Shown piece by piece: positions 35,762-43,998 of a stretch of DNA of 43,998 nucleotides. How positions within the stretch are numbered: the first letter of the stretch is position 1; each line of letters opens with the position of its first letter. A program made the position numbers and the translations under genes. The DNA comes from Gammaproteobacteria bacterium (GTDB lineage Bacteria > Pseudomonadota > Gammaproteobacteria > Xanthomonadales > Rhodanobacteraceae), in assembly GCA_021325195.1 (NCBI GenBank), contig JAJPHQ010000096.1, forward strand, positions 1 through 43,998, given 5' to 3'. Under the pieces are notes generated by a model. That model saw only the letters and a list, made by a program, of their open reading frames with translations, was not told where the DNA came from and made no database searches.

Positions 35762-37327
35762 ATGCGCATCCACATCCTGGGCATCTGCGGCACCTTCATG
35801 GGCGGCGTCGCCGCGTTGGCGCGTGCAATCGGTTTCGAGGTCGAAGGTTCCGACGCCAACGTGTATCCGCCGATGAGCGACCAGTTGCGTGCCCTCGGCA
35901 TCACCTTGCAGGAAGGCTGGTCGGCGCAGCATTTGCAACCCGCGCCGGACCTCGTGGTGGTCGGCAACGCGCTCAGCCGCGGCAATCCTTCGGTCGAGTA
36001 CATGCTGAACGAAGGGATGCCGTACACCTCCGGCCCGCAGTGGCTGGGCGAGCACGTGCTGCGCGGCCGCGAAGTGCTGGCGGTTGCGGGGACACACGGC
36101 AAGACGACGACTTCGAGCCTGCTCGCGCATCTGCTCGATGCGGCCGGTTTGGCGCCGGGTTTCCTGATCGGCGGCGTGCCGGGCAATTTCGGGGTGTCGG
36201 CGCGACTCGGCGCTCTTGAACCCTTCTCCCTTCGGGAGAGGCGGCGCGGAGCGCCGAGCGCGCAGCGCTGGGGTGAGGGTCCGCACGAATCCGAACCCTC
36301 ATCCGTCCGACTACTTGAATCGCGAAATGCGGCGCAACCCCCATCTGCGTCGCAGGTTCAAGTGGTCGGACACCTTCTCCCGGGGGGAGAAGGGGGGGTT
36401 GCGTCGCCTTCGGCGACACCGTTCGTAATTGAAGCGGACGAATACGACACCGCCTTCTTCGACAAGCGTTCCAAGTTCGTGCACTACCGGCCGCAGATCG
36501 CGGTGCTGAACAACCTCGAATACGACCACGCCGACATCTTTCCCGACGTCGCCGCGATCCAGCGCCAGTTTCATCATCTGGTGCGCACGGTGCCGGGCAA
36601 CGGCCGGCTGATCGTCAATGCGGAGGACGCCCGACTCGCGGAGGTTCTGGCGATGGGTTGCTGGACGCCGGTCGAGACCTTCGGCATCGAAGCGGGCGAA
36701 TGGCGCGCGCGCCTGCTGGCCGGGGACGGTTCGGCTTTCGAAGTCTCGCGCCGCGGCGAACGCATCGGCACCGTGCACTGGAACCTGCTGGGCCGCCACA
36801 ACGTGATGAACGCGCTGGCCGCGCTGGCGGCGGCACACGCGGCAGGCGTCGAACCGCGGTCGCTGTTGGCCGCCTTCGCGAGCTTCGCGAGCGTGAAGCG
36901 CAGGATGGAATCGCTGGGCGAGGTGGACGGCGTGCGTGTCTATGACGATTTCGCGCACCACCCGACCGCGATCGCGACCACGCTGGCGGGCCTGCGCGCG
37001 AAGGTCGGCAACGCGCGGATCCTGGTGGCGCTGGAGCCGCGCTCCAACTCCATGCGCGCGGGCGCGCACGCCGACGCGCTGGCGCCCTCGCTGGGCGAGG
37101 CCGATGCCGTGGTGTTGCTGCAGCGCCCGGAACTGGCCTGGGATGCGCAGCGCGTCATCGATGCCCTGCAGGGCCGCGGAGCCACCGCGCCCAGCGTGGA
37201 CGAACTGATCACCGGGTTGCTGGAACGCGCGCGTCCCGGCGACCACGTGGTGTTCATGTCCAACGGCGGATTCGAGAACGCGCCACGGCGTTTTCTCGAT
37301 GCGCTGCGCGCTTCGCCGCGGCGCTAG
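35762..37327 (+). CDS. mpl: UDP-N-acetylmuramate:L-Ala-gamma-D-Glu-meso-DAP ligase with an extra inserted segment
   Basis: A 521-residue Mur-ligase-type enzyme that recycles the murein tripeptide onto UDP-MurNAc. The N-terminal domain has HILGICGTFMGGVAALA, the ATP site is VAGTHGKTTTSSLLAHLL (residues 108-125), then GGVPGNFGVSARLG, FVIEADEYDTAFFDKRSKFVHY, NNLEYDHADIF, LLGRHNVMNALAA and YDDFAHHPTAIATTL. Residues 151-220 are foreign to the family: E. coli Mpl has about four residues between HLG and FVIEADEYD, this protein about seventy. The extra codons come from a hairpin repeat. Minus the insertion, the length matches the family. Whether the product is active is unknown. Confidence 0.9.
   Translation: MRIHILGICGTFMGGVAALARAIGFEVEGSDANVYPPMSDQLRALGITLQEGWSAQHLQPAPDLVVVGNALSRGNPSVEYMLNEGMPYTSGPQWLGEHVLRGREVLAVAGTHGKTTTSSLLAHLLDAAGLAPGFLIGGVPGNFGVSARLGALEPFSLRERRRGAPSAQRWGEGPHESEPSSVRLLESRNAAQPPSASQVQVVGHLLPGGEGGVASPSATPFVIEADEYDTAFFDKRSKFVHYRPQIAVLNNLEYDHADIFPDVAAIQRQFHHLVRTVPGNGRLIVNAEDARLAEVLAMGCWTPVETFGIEAGEWRARLLAGDGSAFEVSRRGERIGTVHWNLLGRHNVMNALAALAAAHAAGVEPRSLLAAFASFASVKRRMESLGEVDGVRVYDDFAHHPTAIATTLAGLRAKVGNARILVALEPRSNSMRAGAHADALAPSLGEADAVVLLQRPELAWDAQRVIDALQGRGATAPSVDELITGLLERARPGDHVVFMSNGGFENAPRRFLDALRASPRR
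36212..36421. repeat. Composite hairpin repeat (REP/BIME-like) inserted in frame within mpl
   Basis: Two units in inverted orientation. The left one has TTCTCCCTTCGGGAGAG and GGGGTGAGGGT; the right one has ACCCTCATCCG and a 9-bp stem CCTTCTCCC/GGGAGAAGG (36373-36393). The net gain over a normal Mpl is about 66 codons, a multiple of three, and no stop codon occurs in the mpl frame. Similar CTCTCCCGC/GCGGGAGAG arms occur at 29879-29898. Confidence 0.85.
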
Positions 37328-37336
37328 ACTGGGCCG

Positions 37337-37927
37337 GTGGCACGCAAGGACATCCCGCTGTTTCCGCTGAACGCGGTGCTGTTTCCCGGCGGTACGCTGG
37401 GGCTCCGGATCTTCGAGCCGCGCTATCTGGACATGGTGCGGGAATGTACGCGGATGAACCAGGGCTTCGGCGTATGCCTGATCATGGACGGCCACGAGGT
37501 GGGCGCGCCTGCCCTGCCCGCCGCGGTCGGGACGCTGGCGCGAATCACCGACTTCGACACGCTGCCGGACGGACTGCTGGGCATCAGCGCGGCGGGCGAG
37601 GCGCGCTTCCGGGTGCTGAAGACCCGCGTGCGCAACGACGGACTGGTGCGCGGCGAGGTGCGCTTCTGGCCCGATGAACCGAAAGTGCCGGTGCCCGTGG
37701 AATACGCGCTGCTGCCCACGATTCTCGAACGCCTCGCCGAACAGGCCAGCCTGCCGTGGCGCAACGGGCCGCGCGACCGCTACGACGATGCGGCCTGGGT
37801 GGGTTTCCGGCTCGCCGAACTGCTGCCCTTGCTGGCCAGCGAACGCCAGCAGTTGCTGGAGATGACCGATCCGCTGGAACGCCTGGCCGCGCTGCGCGAT
37901 GCGCTGCCGCGGTTCCAGAAGGGGTGA
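37337..37927 (+). CDS. LON-substrate-binding (N-terminal) domain protein
   Basis: A 196-residue stand-alone Lon N-domain protein. It opens with IPLFPLNAVLFPGGTLGLRIFEPRYLDMV, continues with FGVCLIMDGHEVG and a beta-rich core, and ends in a helical part (VGFRLAELLPLLASERQQLLEMTDPLERLAALRDAL). It has no ATPase or protease domain. The family is widespread and thought to bind peptides or modify proteolysis, but the exact role is unknown. The start is GTG at 37337-37339, 9 bp after the mpl stop, so co-transcription is likely. A GC hairpin (37981-38000) lies about 55 bp after the stop, without a clear U-tract. Confidence 0.9.
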   Translation: MARKDIPLFPLNAVLFPGGTLGLRIFEPRYLDMVRECTRMNQGFGVCLIMDGHEVGAPALPAAVGTLARITDFDTLPDGLLGISAAGEARFRVLKTRVRNDGLVRGEVRFWPDEPKVPVPVEYALLPTILERLAEQASLPWRNGPRDRYDDAAWVGFRLAELLPLLASERQQLLEMTDPLERLAALRDALPRFQKG

Positions 37928-38102
37928 ACCGGGCATTCCCGGAAACGTCCTGAGCGCAGGCCGGGAACGCCACGCGGACGCGGCCCGTCCGGGCGGGCCG
38001 ATTGCCTTTGCGGCAGCCTTTACACATGCCGTGCTTTACTATGCCTCGCAGGGTGTGATGATGAGGAATCCGCCGCAAGGCGATCACCCGAGGAGACCCG
38101 TC

Positions 38103-38756
38103 ATGAAAGCCCTCACGCTTGCCTGCGCCCTGGCGCTCGGTTTGGCCGCGGCCGCGCCGGCCGTCCTCGCCCACCCCGGCGGCACTGCCGCGGTCTCGGC
38201 AACGGCCGCCGCGCCGGCCGCGCCGAAACTGCACGAAGCGATGCGTTCCCTCTGGCACGGCCACATCGTGGCCACCCGCGACTACGCGCTGGCCGTGCAC
38301 AAGGGTGACAAGACCGGCGCCGCCAAAGCGGCCGACGCGGTCGTCAGCGACGCCAGACAGATCGCGGACGCCGTGGCGGGCTTCTACGGCAAGCCCGCGG
38401 GCGAGCAGATGCTGAACCTGCTGGCCGGACACTGGGGCGGCGTCAAGGCGCTGACCGATTCGACGCATGCGGGCGACAAGGCCGGCGAGGAGAGGGCCAT
38501 GCATGACCTGAGCGGCAACGCCACCGCCATCGCGAAGTTCCTGGCGGGCGCCAATCCGAACTGGACCGAAGGCACGCTGCAGGGCGCGCTGATGATGCAC
38601 GTCAACGATCACAAGACCCAGATCGACCAGATGATGTCGAACGCGCCCGCCGCCGAGCAGGCGAAATCCTGGGCCGAAATGCAGCGGCACATGGACACGA
38701 TCGCCGACGTGCTGGCCGATGGCATCGCCAGGCAGTTTCCGGACAAGGTGCATTGA
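38103..38756 (+). CDS. Secreted helical protein of unknown function with conserved His residues
   Basis: A 217-residue precursor. It has a signal peptide (ALTLACALALGLAAAAPAVLA), a short Ala/Pro-rich linker, then an all-helical domain: SLWHGHIVATRDYALAV, FYGKPAGEQMLNLLAGHWGG, FLAGANPNWTEGTLQGALMMHVNDH and MQRHMDTIADVLADGIARQFP. This matches a family found in soil bacteria, with LW-x2-H, YG-x2-AG and ANPNW signatures, usually annotated hypothetical. His52, His54, His110, His166, His170 and His196 lie at helix positions that could form a metal site; that is inference. A GAGGAG ribosome site precedes the ATG. The next gene, a putative Fe-S regulator, starts 4 bp after the stop. Confidence 0.8.
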   Translation: MKALTLACALALGLAAAAPAVLAHPGGTAAVSATAAAPAAPKLHEAMRSLWHGHIVATRDYALAVHKGDKTGAAKAADAVVSDARQIADAVAGFYGKPAGEQMLNLLAGHWGGVKALTDSTHAGDKAGEERAMHDLSGNATAIAKFLAGANPNWTEGTLQGALMMHVNDHKTQIDQMMSNAPAAEQAKSWAEMQRHMDTIADVLADGIARQFPDKVH

Positions 38757-38760
38757 CCGC

Positions 38761-39429
38761 ATGCAACGCGCCAGCGTCCTGAAGCAACTCGGCGCCACCC
38801 GGCAGAAGCTGCTGCGCACGCTGCTGCTGTGCCCGCAGGGCGTGACCGTGGAGGACCTGTGCCGCGAACTCGGCGTCACCCACAACGCGGTCAGGCAACA
38901 CCTGGCCGCGTTGTCGGCGCAGGGTTTCATCGCGCGCGGCGAAGCCAGACCCAGCGGCGGCCGGCCGCGCGCGTGTTTCGTGCTGACGGCGTCCGGGCGC
39001 GAACTGTTTCCGCGCAACTACGCATTGATCGCACGCGGGATGATCGAATACCTGTACGCGCACTCGGGAGCCGCCGCGGTGCAGGCGATGCTGACCGAGA
39101 TGGGCGCGAAGCTGGGCGCCGCGGCTTCGGCGCGTCTCGCCGCAGCACGCGATCCCGACGAAGCCACCCGGCTGCTGGCCGAGCAACTCGATGCACTGGG
39201 CTACGAGGCGCAGACCGTCGAACGGGACGGTCACCTCGAGGCGGAAGCCTGGAACTGCGTGTTCCATTCGCTGGCGAAGGCGCATCCGGACATCTGTTAT
39301 TTCGACATCGCCTTCATGGGTGCCGCCACCGGCCGGCCGGTGCAGCGCACCGCGTGCATGCTGCACGGGCACACCGCGTGCCGGTTCCGCATCGGAGCCG
39401 CCACGGCGAAAACCTCCAGTGCGGACTGA
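38761..39429 (+). CDS. SufR-like winged-helix regulator with C-terminal Fe-S cysteines
   Basis: A 222-residue regulator. The N-terminal winged helix is at about residues 13-75 (QKLLRTLLLCPQGVTVEDLCRELGVTHNAVRQHLAALSAQGFI). The C-terminal domain carries Cys166, Cys179, Cys199 and Cys207 with spacing C-x12-C-x19-C-x7-C and the family context WNCVFHSLAKAHPDIC, RTACMLHG and CRFRI. Related regulators bind an iron-sulfur cluster and sense iron, oxygen or oxidative stress. ATG at 38761 is 4 bp after the stop of the His-rich periplasmic protein, so both form an operon. Neighbours do not include suf genes, so the regulon may differ from SufR. Confidence 0.85.
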   Translation: MQRASVLKQLGATRQKLLRTLLLCPQGVTVEDLCRELGVTHNAVRQHLAALSAQGFIARGEARPSGGRPRACFVLTASGRELFPRNYALIARGMIEYLYAHSGAAAVQAMLTEMGAKLGAAASARLAAARDPDEATRLLAEQLDALGYEAQTVERDGHLEAEAWNCVFHSLAKAHPDICYFDIAFMGAATGRPVQRTACMLHGHTACRFRIGAATAKTSSAD

Positions 39430-39432
39430 CGA

Positions 39433-40565
39433 TCAGGTCAATGCCTGCCGCAGGTCCGCGATCAGGTCTTCCACATCTTCCAGTCCCACCGACAGCCGCA
39501 GGAGGTTCTGCGGTGAAACCGGATGCGCGCCTTCGACCGAAGCGCGATGTTCGACCAGCGATTCGCAGCCGCCCAAGCTGGTGGCGTTGATGAAGAGCTT
39601 CAGATTGCCCGCCACGCGCAGCGCGGCTTCGCGCCCGCCGCGCACCTCGATGCTCAGCATGCCGCCGAAGTCGCGCATCTGGCGCGCGGCCACCGCATGG
39701 CCCGGATGGCTCTCCAATCCGGGATAGTTCACGCGCTCGATGGCCGGGTGCGCCGCGAGAAAATCCGCCAGCTTGCGCGCGTTGGCGCAGTGCATGCGCA
39801 TGCGCGCCGGCAGCGAGCGGCAGCCGCGCAGGATCAGCCACGCGGAAAACGGCGCCAGCGTGGCGCCGGTGACATGCCGCCGATGCAGCACGCGCTCGAA
39901 CCGTTCGTCCGCGCGCGCGAACACCAGCGCGCCGCCCAGCACGTCGCTGTGGCCGCCGAAATACTTCGTGGTGGAATGCATCACGACGTCGGCGCCCAAT
40001 GCCAGCGGGCGTTGCAGCACGGGCGTTGCGAAGGTGTTGTCGCAGGCGAGCAACGCGCCGTGCTCGTGCGCGATCCGCGCCAGCGCCGCGATGTCGCAGA
40101 TTTTCATGCGCGGGTTGGAAGGCGTTTCCGCCCACACCAGCGCAACGCCCCTGGCGCACGCCGCGCGCAGCGCTTCGGGCTCGCTCAAATCCACCGCGAC
40201 GGTTTCGATGCCGCGCTCGGGCAGGAAATCCGTCGCCAGATTGCGCAGGCCGCTGTAGCAATCGTCCGGAATCACCACGCGCGAATGCGCCGGCAGTGAT
40301 TCCAGCATGGCGCTGATCGCGGCCATGCCCGATGCGAAAGCCAGCGCGCGCTCGCCGCCTTCCAGCGCGGCCAACGCTTCCTGCAGGCGGCGCTGGGTCG
40401 GATGATCCTCGCGCTGATATTCCAGATCCTCGACGCGTTCGCCGGCCGGCCCGTGCCGGAACGTGGTCGAAAGATGGATGGGCGGCGCGACCGCGCCGGT
40501 TTGCGGATCGACTTCAGCGCCAGCGTGCACCGCCAGCGTGTCGAATTTCATGCCGAAGGTCGTAT

Positions 40566-40569
<4 letters not shown>
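39433..40569 (-). CDS. metB: Cystathionine gamma-synthase-type PLP enzyme
   Basis: A 378-residue PLP-dependent enzyme of the Cys/Met metabolism family. Lys202 in [13 protein letters not shown] is the PLP lysine. [40 protein letters not shown] and [22 protein letters not shown] are family blocks. [22 protein letters not shown] replaces the usual Y-x-R-x2-NPT. It most likely converts O-succinylhomoserine and cysteine to cystathionine, but a cystathionine gamma-lyase or homocysteine-forming activity cannot be excluded. ATG at 40567-40569 overlaps the hemL stop as ATGA, indicating translational coupling in the thiE-hemL operon. Confidence 0.88.
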
Positions 40570-41842
<1,273 letters not shown>

Positions 41843-41846
<4 letters not shown>

Positions 41847-42490
41847 GGTTCGTGTCGTGTGAAAAGTCCGGCGAAGGCGCTGGCGGCGGCACGGATGTCC
41901 GGCGCGCCGAACACCGCCGAGACCACGGCGAGGAAATCCGCGCCCGCTTCGACCAGCAACGCGCCATTGTCGATGGTGATGCCGCCGATCGCCACCAGCG
42001 GTTTGCCGAGCGCACGCGCCTGATGCAGCAATTCGGGCGTGGCGCGCCGCGCGTGCGGCTTGGTGGGCGAGGGAAAGAACGCGCCGAAGGCCAGATAATC
42101 GGCGCCCGCAGCGGCCGCGTCGCGCGCGCGTTGCAGCGAGTCGTAGCAGGAAACGCCGATGACGGCGTCCGGCCCCAGCACTTTGCGAGCTTGCGCGATG
42201 CCCGGATCGTCCTCGCCCAGATGCACGCCGGCCGCGCCGCTCTCACGCGCAAGTTCCACGTCGTCGTTGACGATCAGCGGCACGTCAAAGCGCGCGCGCA
42301 GCGCCGACAGCGCCGCGGCTTCTTGCAATCGCCGCGCATGATCGGCCGTCTTGTCGCGGTATTGCAGCAGCGCCGCGCCGCCTTGCAACGCGGCTTCCGC
42401 AGCGGCCAGCAGGTCGCCGCGCGGCCCATCGGTGATCGCATACAGGCCGTGCGGCGGCAGACGGCGTGGAAGGGGGGATGCGGGGGCCAT
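41843..42490 (-). CDS. thiE: Thiamine-phosphate synthase
   Basis: A 215-residue TIM barrel that joins HMP-PP and thiazole phosphate to thiamine phosphate. It has LYAITDG at the N-terminus, [60 protein letters not shown] and [12 protein letters not shown]. The usual IGVGPVFPTPTK loop reads [12 protein letters not shown]. It is the first gene of the overlapping thiE-hemL-metB group and is divergent from rubredoxin (90-bp gap). No TPP riboswitch fits in that gap, unlike thiC. Confidence 0.96.
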
Positions 42491-42580
42491 CGTGTGATTC
42501 GATCCCGGTCAAGTCCGCGCTTTCATGCGGCGGCGCAACTTGCGACAATAAGGCACACTGTCGTCCCCGTCACCCGGTCC

Positions 42581-42778
42581 ATGAGCGCTGCAGCCGAATC
42601 CGCCGTCACCTACCGCAAGTTCATGTGCGTGGTGTGCGGCTTCATTTACGACGAGGCGCTCGGTTTGCCCGAAGAGGGCATTGAACCCGGCACCCGCTGG
42701 GAAGACATTCCGGACACCTGGACCTGTCCGGATTGCGGCGTCACCAAGGACGACTTCGAGATGATCGAAGCGGGTTGA
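42581..42778 (+). CDS. Rubredoxin
   Basis: A 65-residue iron protein with two C-x2-C pairs at Cys16/Cys19 ([13 protein letters not shown]) and Cys49/Cys52 ([15 protein letters not shown]), the standard Fe(SCys)4 site. It has an N-terminal extension of about ten residues ([10 protein letters not shown]). It carries single electrons in the cytoplasm, for instance to alkane hydroxylase or oxidative-stress enzymes; no partner lies nearby. ATG at 42581 is the only suitable start in the gap. The 158 bp after it show no further gene before the next small reading frame. Confidence 0.95.
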   Translation: MSAAAESAVTYRKFMCVVCGFIYDEALGLPEEGIEPGTRWEDIPDTWTCPDCGVTKDDFEMIEAG

Positions 42779-42936
42779 CGCGCCTTGCCGCGCGGACCCC
42801 GGCCCTGCCTCGCTGGCGCGGCCCGGGTGCGTTCGATGCAGCCGGCCATTCGCCGCCATGCCGCTGCCTCATTTGCGCCATCGCGTTCGCACCTCGGTGT
42901 GCTTGGATGTCATAAGGAGGCCGAGGAGGGGTCGCG

Positions 42937-43143
42937 ATGCGTGAATTCGTTCCATTCGAGGACGGCTGGTATGACCGCGAGCTGCCGGGTCCGCTGGTGC
43001 CGTGGCGGCCGGATCTGCGTTGCGTCCACACCGAGGACGGTATGTTTCACTGGGTCGGTGCGGGCACGCCAGAGAAGGTCAGCACGTCGCCGATGCGCAC
43101 GCCCAGCTTCGCCGCGGTGCCGGCGTTGAGTTCCAGCACGTAA
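42937..43143 (+). CDS. Small protein of unknown function, possibly truncated
   Basis: A 68-codon frame starting at an ATG with a strong GAGGAGGGG ribosome site 6-8 nt upstream. The first 39 residues (MREFVPFEDGWYDRELPGP and following) have strongly GC-biased third positions and look protein-like. The last 32 codons run antisense to the end of the DUF192 gene and look shadow-like (KVSTSPMRTPSFAAVPALSSST). It may be a genuine short gene overlapping convergently, or a 5' remnant of a longer gene. I do not recognise the family. A small protein with this type of start may be conserved in relatives, but that needs a search. Confidence 0.42.
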   Translation: MREFVPFEDGWYDRELPGPLVPWRPDLRCVHTEDGMFHWVGAGTPEKVSTSPMRTPSFAAVPALSSST

Positions 43144-43508
43144 CGGGCCGGCGCGGTGCTGGGATAGATCGGGCAGGGATCGGCCTTGCAGGGCGGCACG
43201 TCGTGCAGCAGCGTGACGAGACGGCGGTTGCTGTCGAAGAACAGCATGTCCAGGGGAATCAGCGTGTTCTTCATCCAGAACGTGCGGATTTCCGAGTCCG
43301 GAAACACGAACAGCATGCCGTGATCGGCCGGCATCGAAGTGCGGTCCATCAAACCATGCTCGCGGCTGGCGTCGTCCGCCGCCACCTCGATGCTGAAGCG
43401 ATGGCCGCGCAACTCGGCCGTCGCCGGGGCGGTCCGGGCGACGCCGCCTGCGCCGGCCGTGCCGAGCAGGGCGAGGAAGGTCATACAGGCAAGCACCGGC
43501 GCGCGCAT
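43047..43508 (-). CDS. Secreted DUF192-family protein
   Basis: A 153-residue precursor with a signal peptide (LACMTFLALLGTAGAGG). The DUF192 domain has FSIEVAADDASREHGLMDRTSMPADHGMLFVFPD, RTFWMKNTLIPLDMLFFDS and the C-terminal LELNAGTAAKLGVRIGDVL. An extra CKADPC loop with two cysteines may form a disulfide. The function is unknown; archaeal and bacterial members are periplasmic or cell-surface small beta proteins. ATG at 43506-43508 begins the signal peptide. It is divergent from the rRNA operon; the 399-bp gap up to the 16S start holds the rRNA promoter and leader. Confidence 0.9.
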   Translation of the reverse strand: MRAPVLACMTFLALLGTAGAGGVARTAPATAELRGHRFSIEVAADDASREHGLMDRTSMPADHGMLFVFPDSEIRTFWMKNTLIPLDMLFFDSNRRLVTLLHDVPPCKADPCPIYPSTAPARYVLELNAGTAAKLGVRIGDVLTFSGVPAPTQ

Positions 43509-43652
43509 GGATCGGACCGTGGGATGGCGGGAACCGCAGTGTAGCGCGGCCGACGGCTGCCCACTTCCCCCGGCATGTACGTCGCGCTATCCTAATTGAC
43601 CCGCACGGCGGAACGCCGGACGGGAACGTGGCGGATCGACCGCCGATGGCCG

Positions 43653-43680
43653 TTGACAGGCATCGGGGAAACGCTACAAT
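43653..43680 (+). promoter_or_regulatory. rRNA operon promoter
   Basis: TTGACA at 43653-43658 and TACAAT at 43675-43680 with a 16-bp spacer, followed by GGCGGCTCGC, about 230 bp upstream of the 16S start. The perfect -35, the short spacer and the GC-rich start region are typical of growth-controlled rrn promoters. Confidence 0.85.
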
Positions 43681-43739
43681 AGGCGGCTCGCTCGACGAAA
43701 CGTGGGGCGATGCGCCGGCGGATGGCCGGCGCGACGCGA

Positions 43740-43751
43740 TGTTCCTTGACA
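43740..43751 (+). promoter_or_regulatory. boxA-like antitermination site in the rRNA leader
   Basis: TGTTCCTTGACA resembles boxA (TGCTCTTTAACA in E. coli) at 9 of 12 positions and lies in the leader between the promoter and 16S. It would recruit NusB/S10. The embedded TTGACA has no -10 partner. Confidence 0.6.
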
Positions 43752-43881
43752 GTGTGCACAGGTGACTTGTGTGGGCGCCTTGCGGATGGATGAAAGTTCA
43801 TCGATGCAAGACGTCCAAACCTTTGAACCTTAGTGATTCAGCGATGAATCGCAGTTCGGGTTCGGACCTTCAATGAAACAT

Positions 43882-43899
43882 GACGATCGCAAGATCGTC
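43882..43899 (+). other. Hairpin with GCAA tetraloop in the 16S leader
   Basis: GACGATC/GATCGTC stem closed by a GCAA loop, about 9 bases before the 16S start. It may help pre-rRNA folding or processing. ACCTTTGAA and two ACCTTCAA direct repeats flank it. Confidence 0.6.
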
Positions 43900-43907
43900 G
43901 AAACCTT

Positions 43908-43998
43908 CAAGTGAAGAGTTTGATCCTGGCTCAGATTGAACGCTGGCGGCATGCCTAACACATGCAAGTCGAACGGCAGCATGAGGTGTAGCAATACA
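43908..43998 (+). rRNA. 16S ribosomal RNA, 5' end (partial)
   Basis: GAAGAGTTTGATCCTGGCTC, then ATTGAACGCTGGCGGCATGC and CCTAACACATGCAAGTCGAA are the universal 16S 5' sequences. The mature 5' end is placed by alignment with E. coli position 1. The rest lies outside the window. Confidence 0.97.

Noticed and set aside
38019-38042. TTTACA and TACTAT as a promoter for the secreted His-containing protein
   Set aside because: The spacer is only 12 bp, too short for sigma-70.
42491-42580. A second TPP riboswitch upstream of thiE
   Set aside because: Only 90 bp are available and none of the THI-box blocks is present.
43746-43775. A second rRNA promoter at the TTGACA in the leader
   Set aside because: No -10 element at 16-18 bp; the string fits boxA better.

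Overview
The window is GC-rich, densely coding gammaproteobacterial chromosome, most likely from Xanthomonadales (Rhodanobacteraceae/Xanthomonadaceae type). Three things point there: the 5' end of the 16S rRNA gene at the right edge, a tolC gene next to a PCMT-family methyltransferase and a TetR regulator, and a pyrophosphate-dependent phosphofructokinase together with a membrane H+-pyrophosphatase. I see no phage, no plasmid backbone and no CRISPR array. Most genes are conserved housekeeping or envelope genes. The unusual features are one metal-peptide operon and several kinds of dispersed repeats that intrude on gene ends, and in one case on a coding region.

Region by region. (1) 1-3570, minus strand: a bufferin-type (DUF2282/DUF692/DUF2063/DoxX) operon, preceded by a secreted DUF1579-like protein and followed by an ECF sigma factor cut by the window edge. 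(2) 3652-10726: an LTA-synthase-like sulfatase-fold membrane enzyme, glnE, an ELM1-like protein, an MgtC/SapB protein and a small zinc-finger protein. (3) 10817-16995: lipopolysaccharide genes (GT4, O-antigen ligase-like, GT2, LpxL-like acyltransferase, waaA). (4) 17066-20236: tolC, a PCMT-like methyltransferase and a divergent TetR regulator. (5) 20300-24776: a TPP riboswitch with thiC, a ferritin-like protein and an ArnT-like GT39. (6) 24982-34508: soluble pyrophosphatase, a TPR gene broken by an amber codon, an S9 prolyl oligopeptidase, hppA, a PEP-mutase/isocitrate-lyase-fold protein and PPi-PFK. (7) 34625-37927: adk, a membrane protein, mpl and a LON-substrate-binding-domain protein. (8) 38103-43508: a His-containing periplasmic protein with a putative Fe-S regulator, an overlapping thiE-hemL-cystathionine gamma-synthase operon, rubredoxin, a small unknown ORF and DUF192. 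(9) 43653-43998: rRNA promoter, leader and 16S start.

How the genes work together. The bufferin operon encodes a secreted Cys/Met-rich peptide and its modifying enzymes, probably for copper or other soft metals. The LPS block covers Kdo transfer, late acylation and polysaccharide assembly. The pyrophosphate genes suggest PPi serves as an energy currency. thiC and thiE supply thiamine; hemL supplies tetrapyrroles.

Repeats. Four intergenic elements share terminal inverted repeats close to GGAAGCTCTGA. Three of them sit at convergent gene ends, and one appears to supply the stop codons of both neighbours. A CGGGACT-type heptamer forms the C-terminal codons of three LPS genes. A composite hairpin repeat is inserted in frame within mpl and adds about 66 residues.
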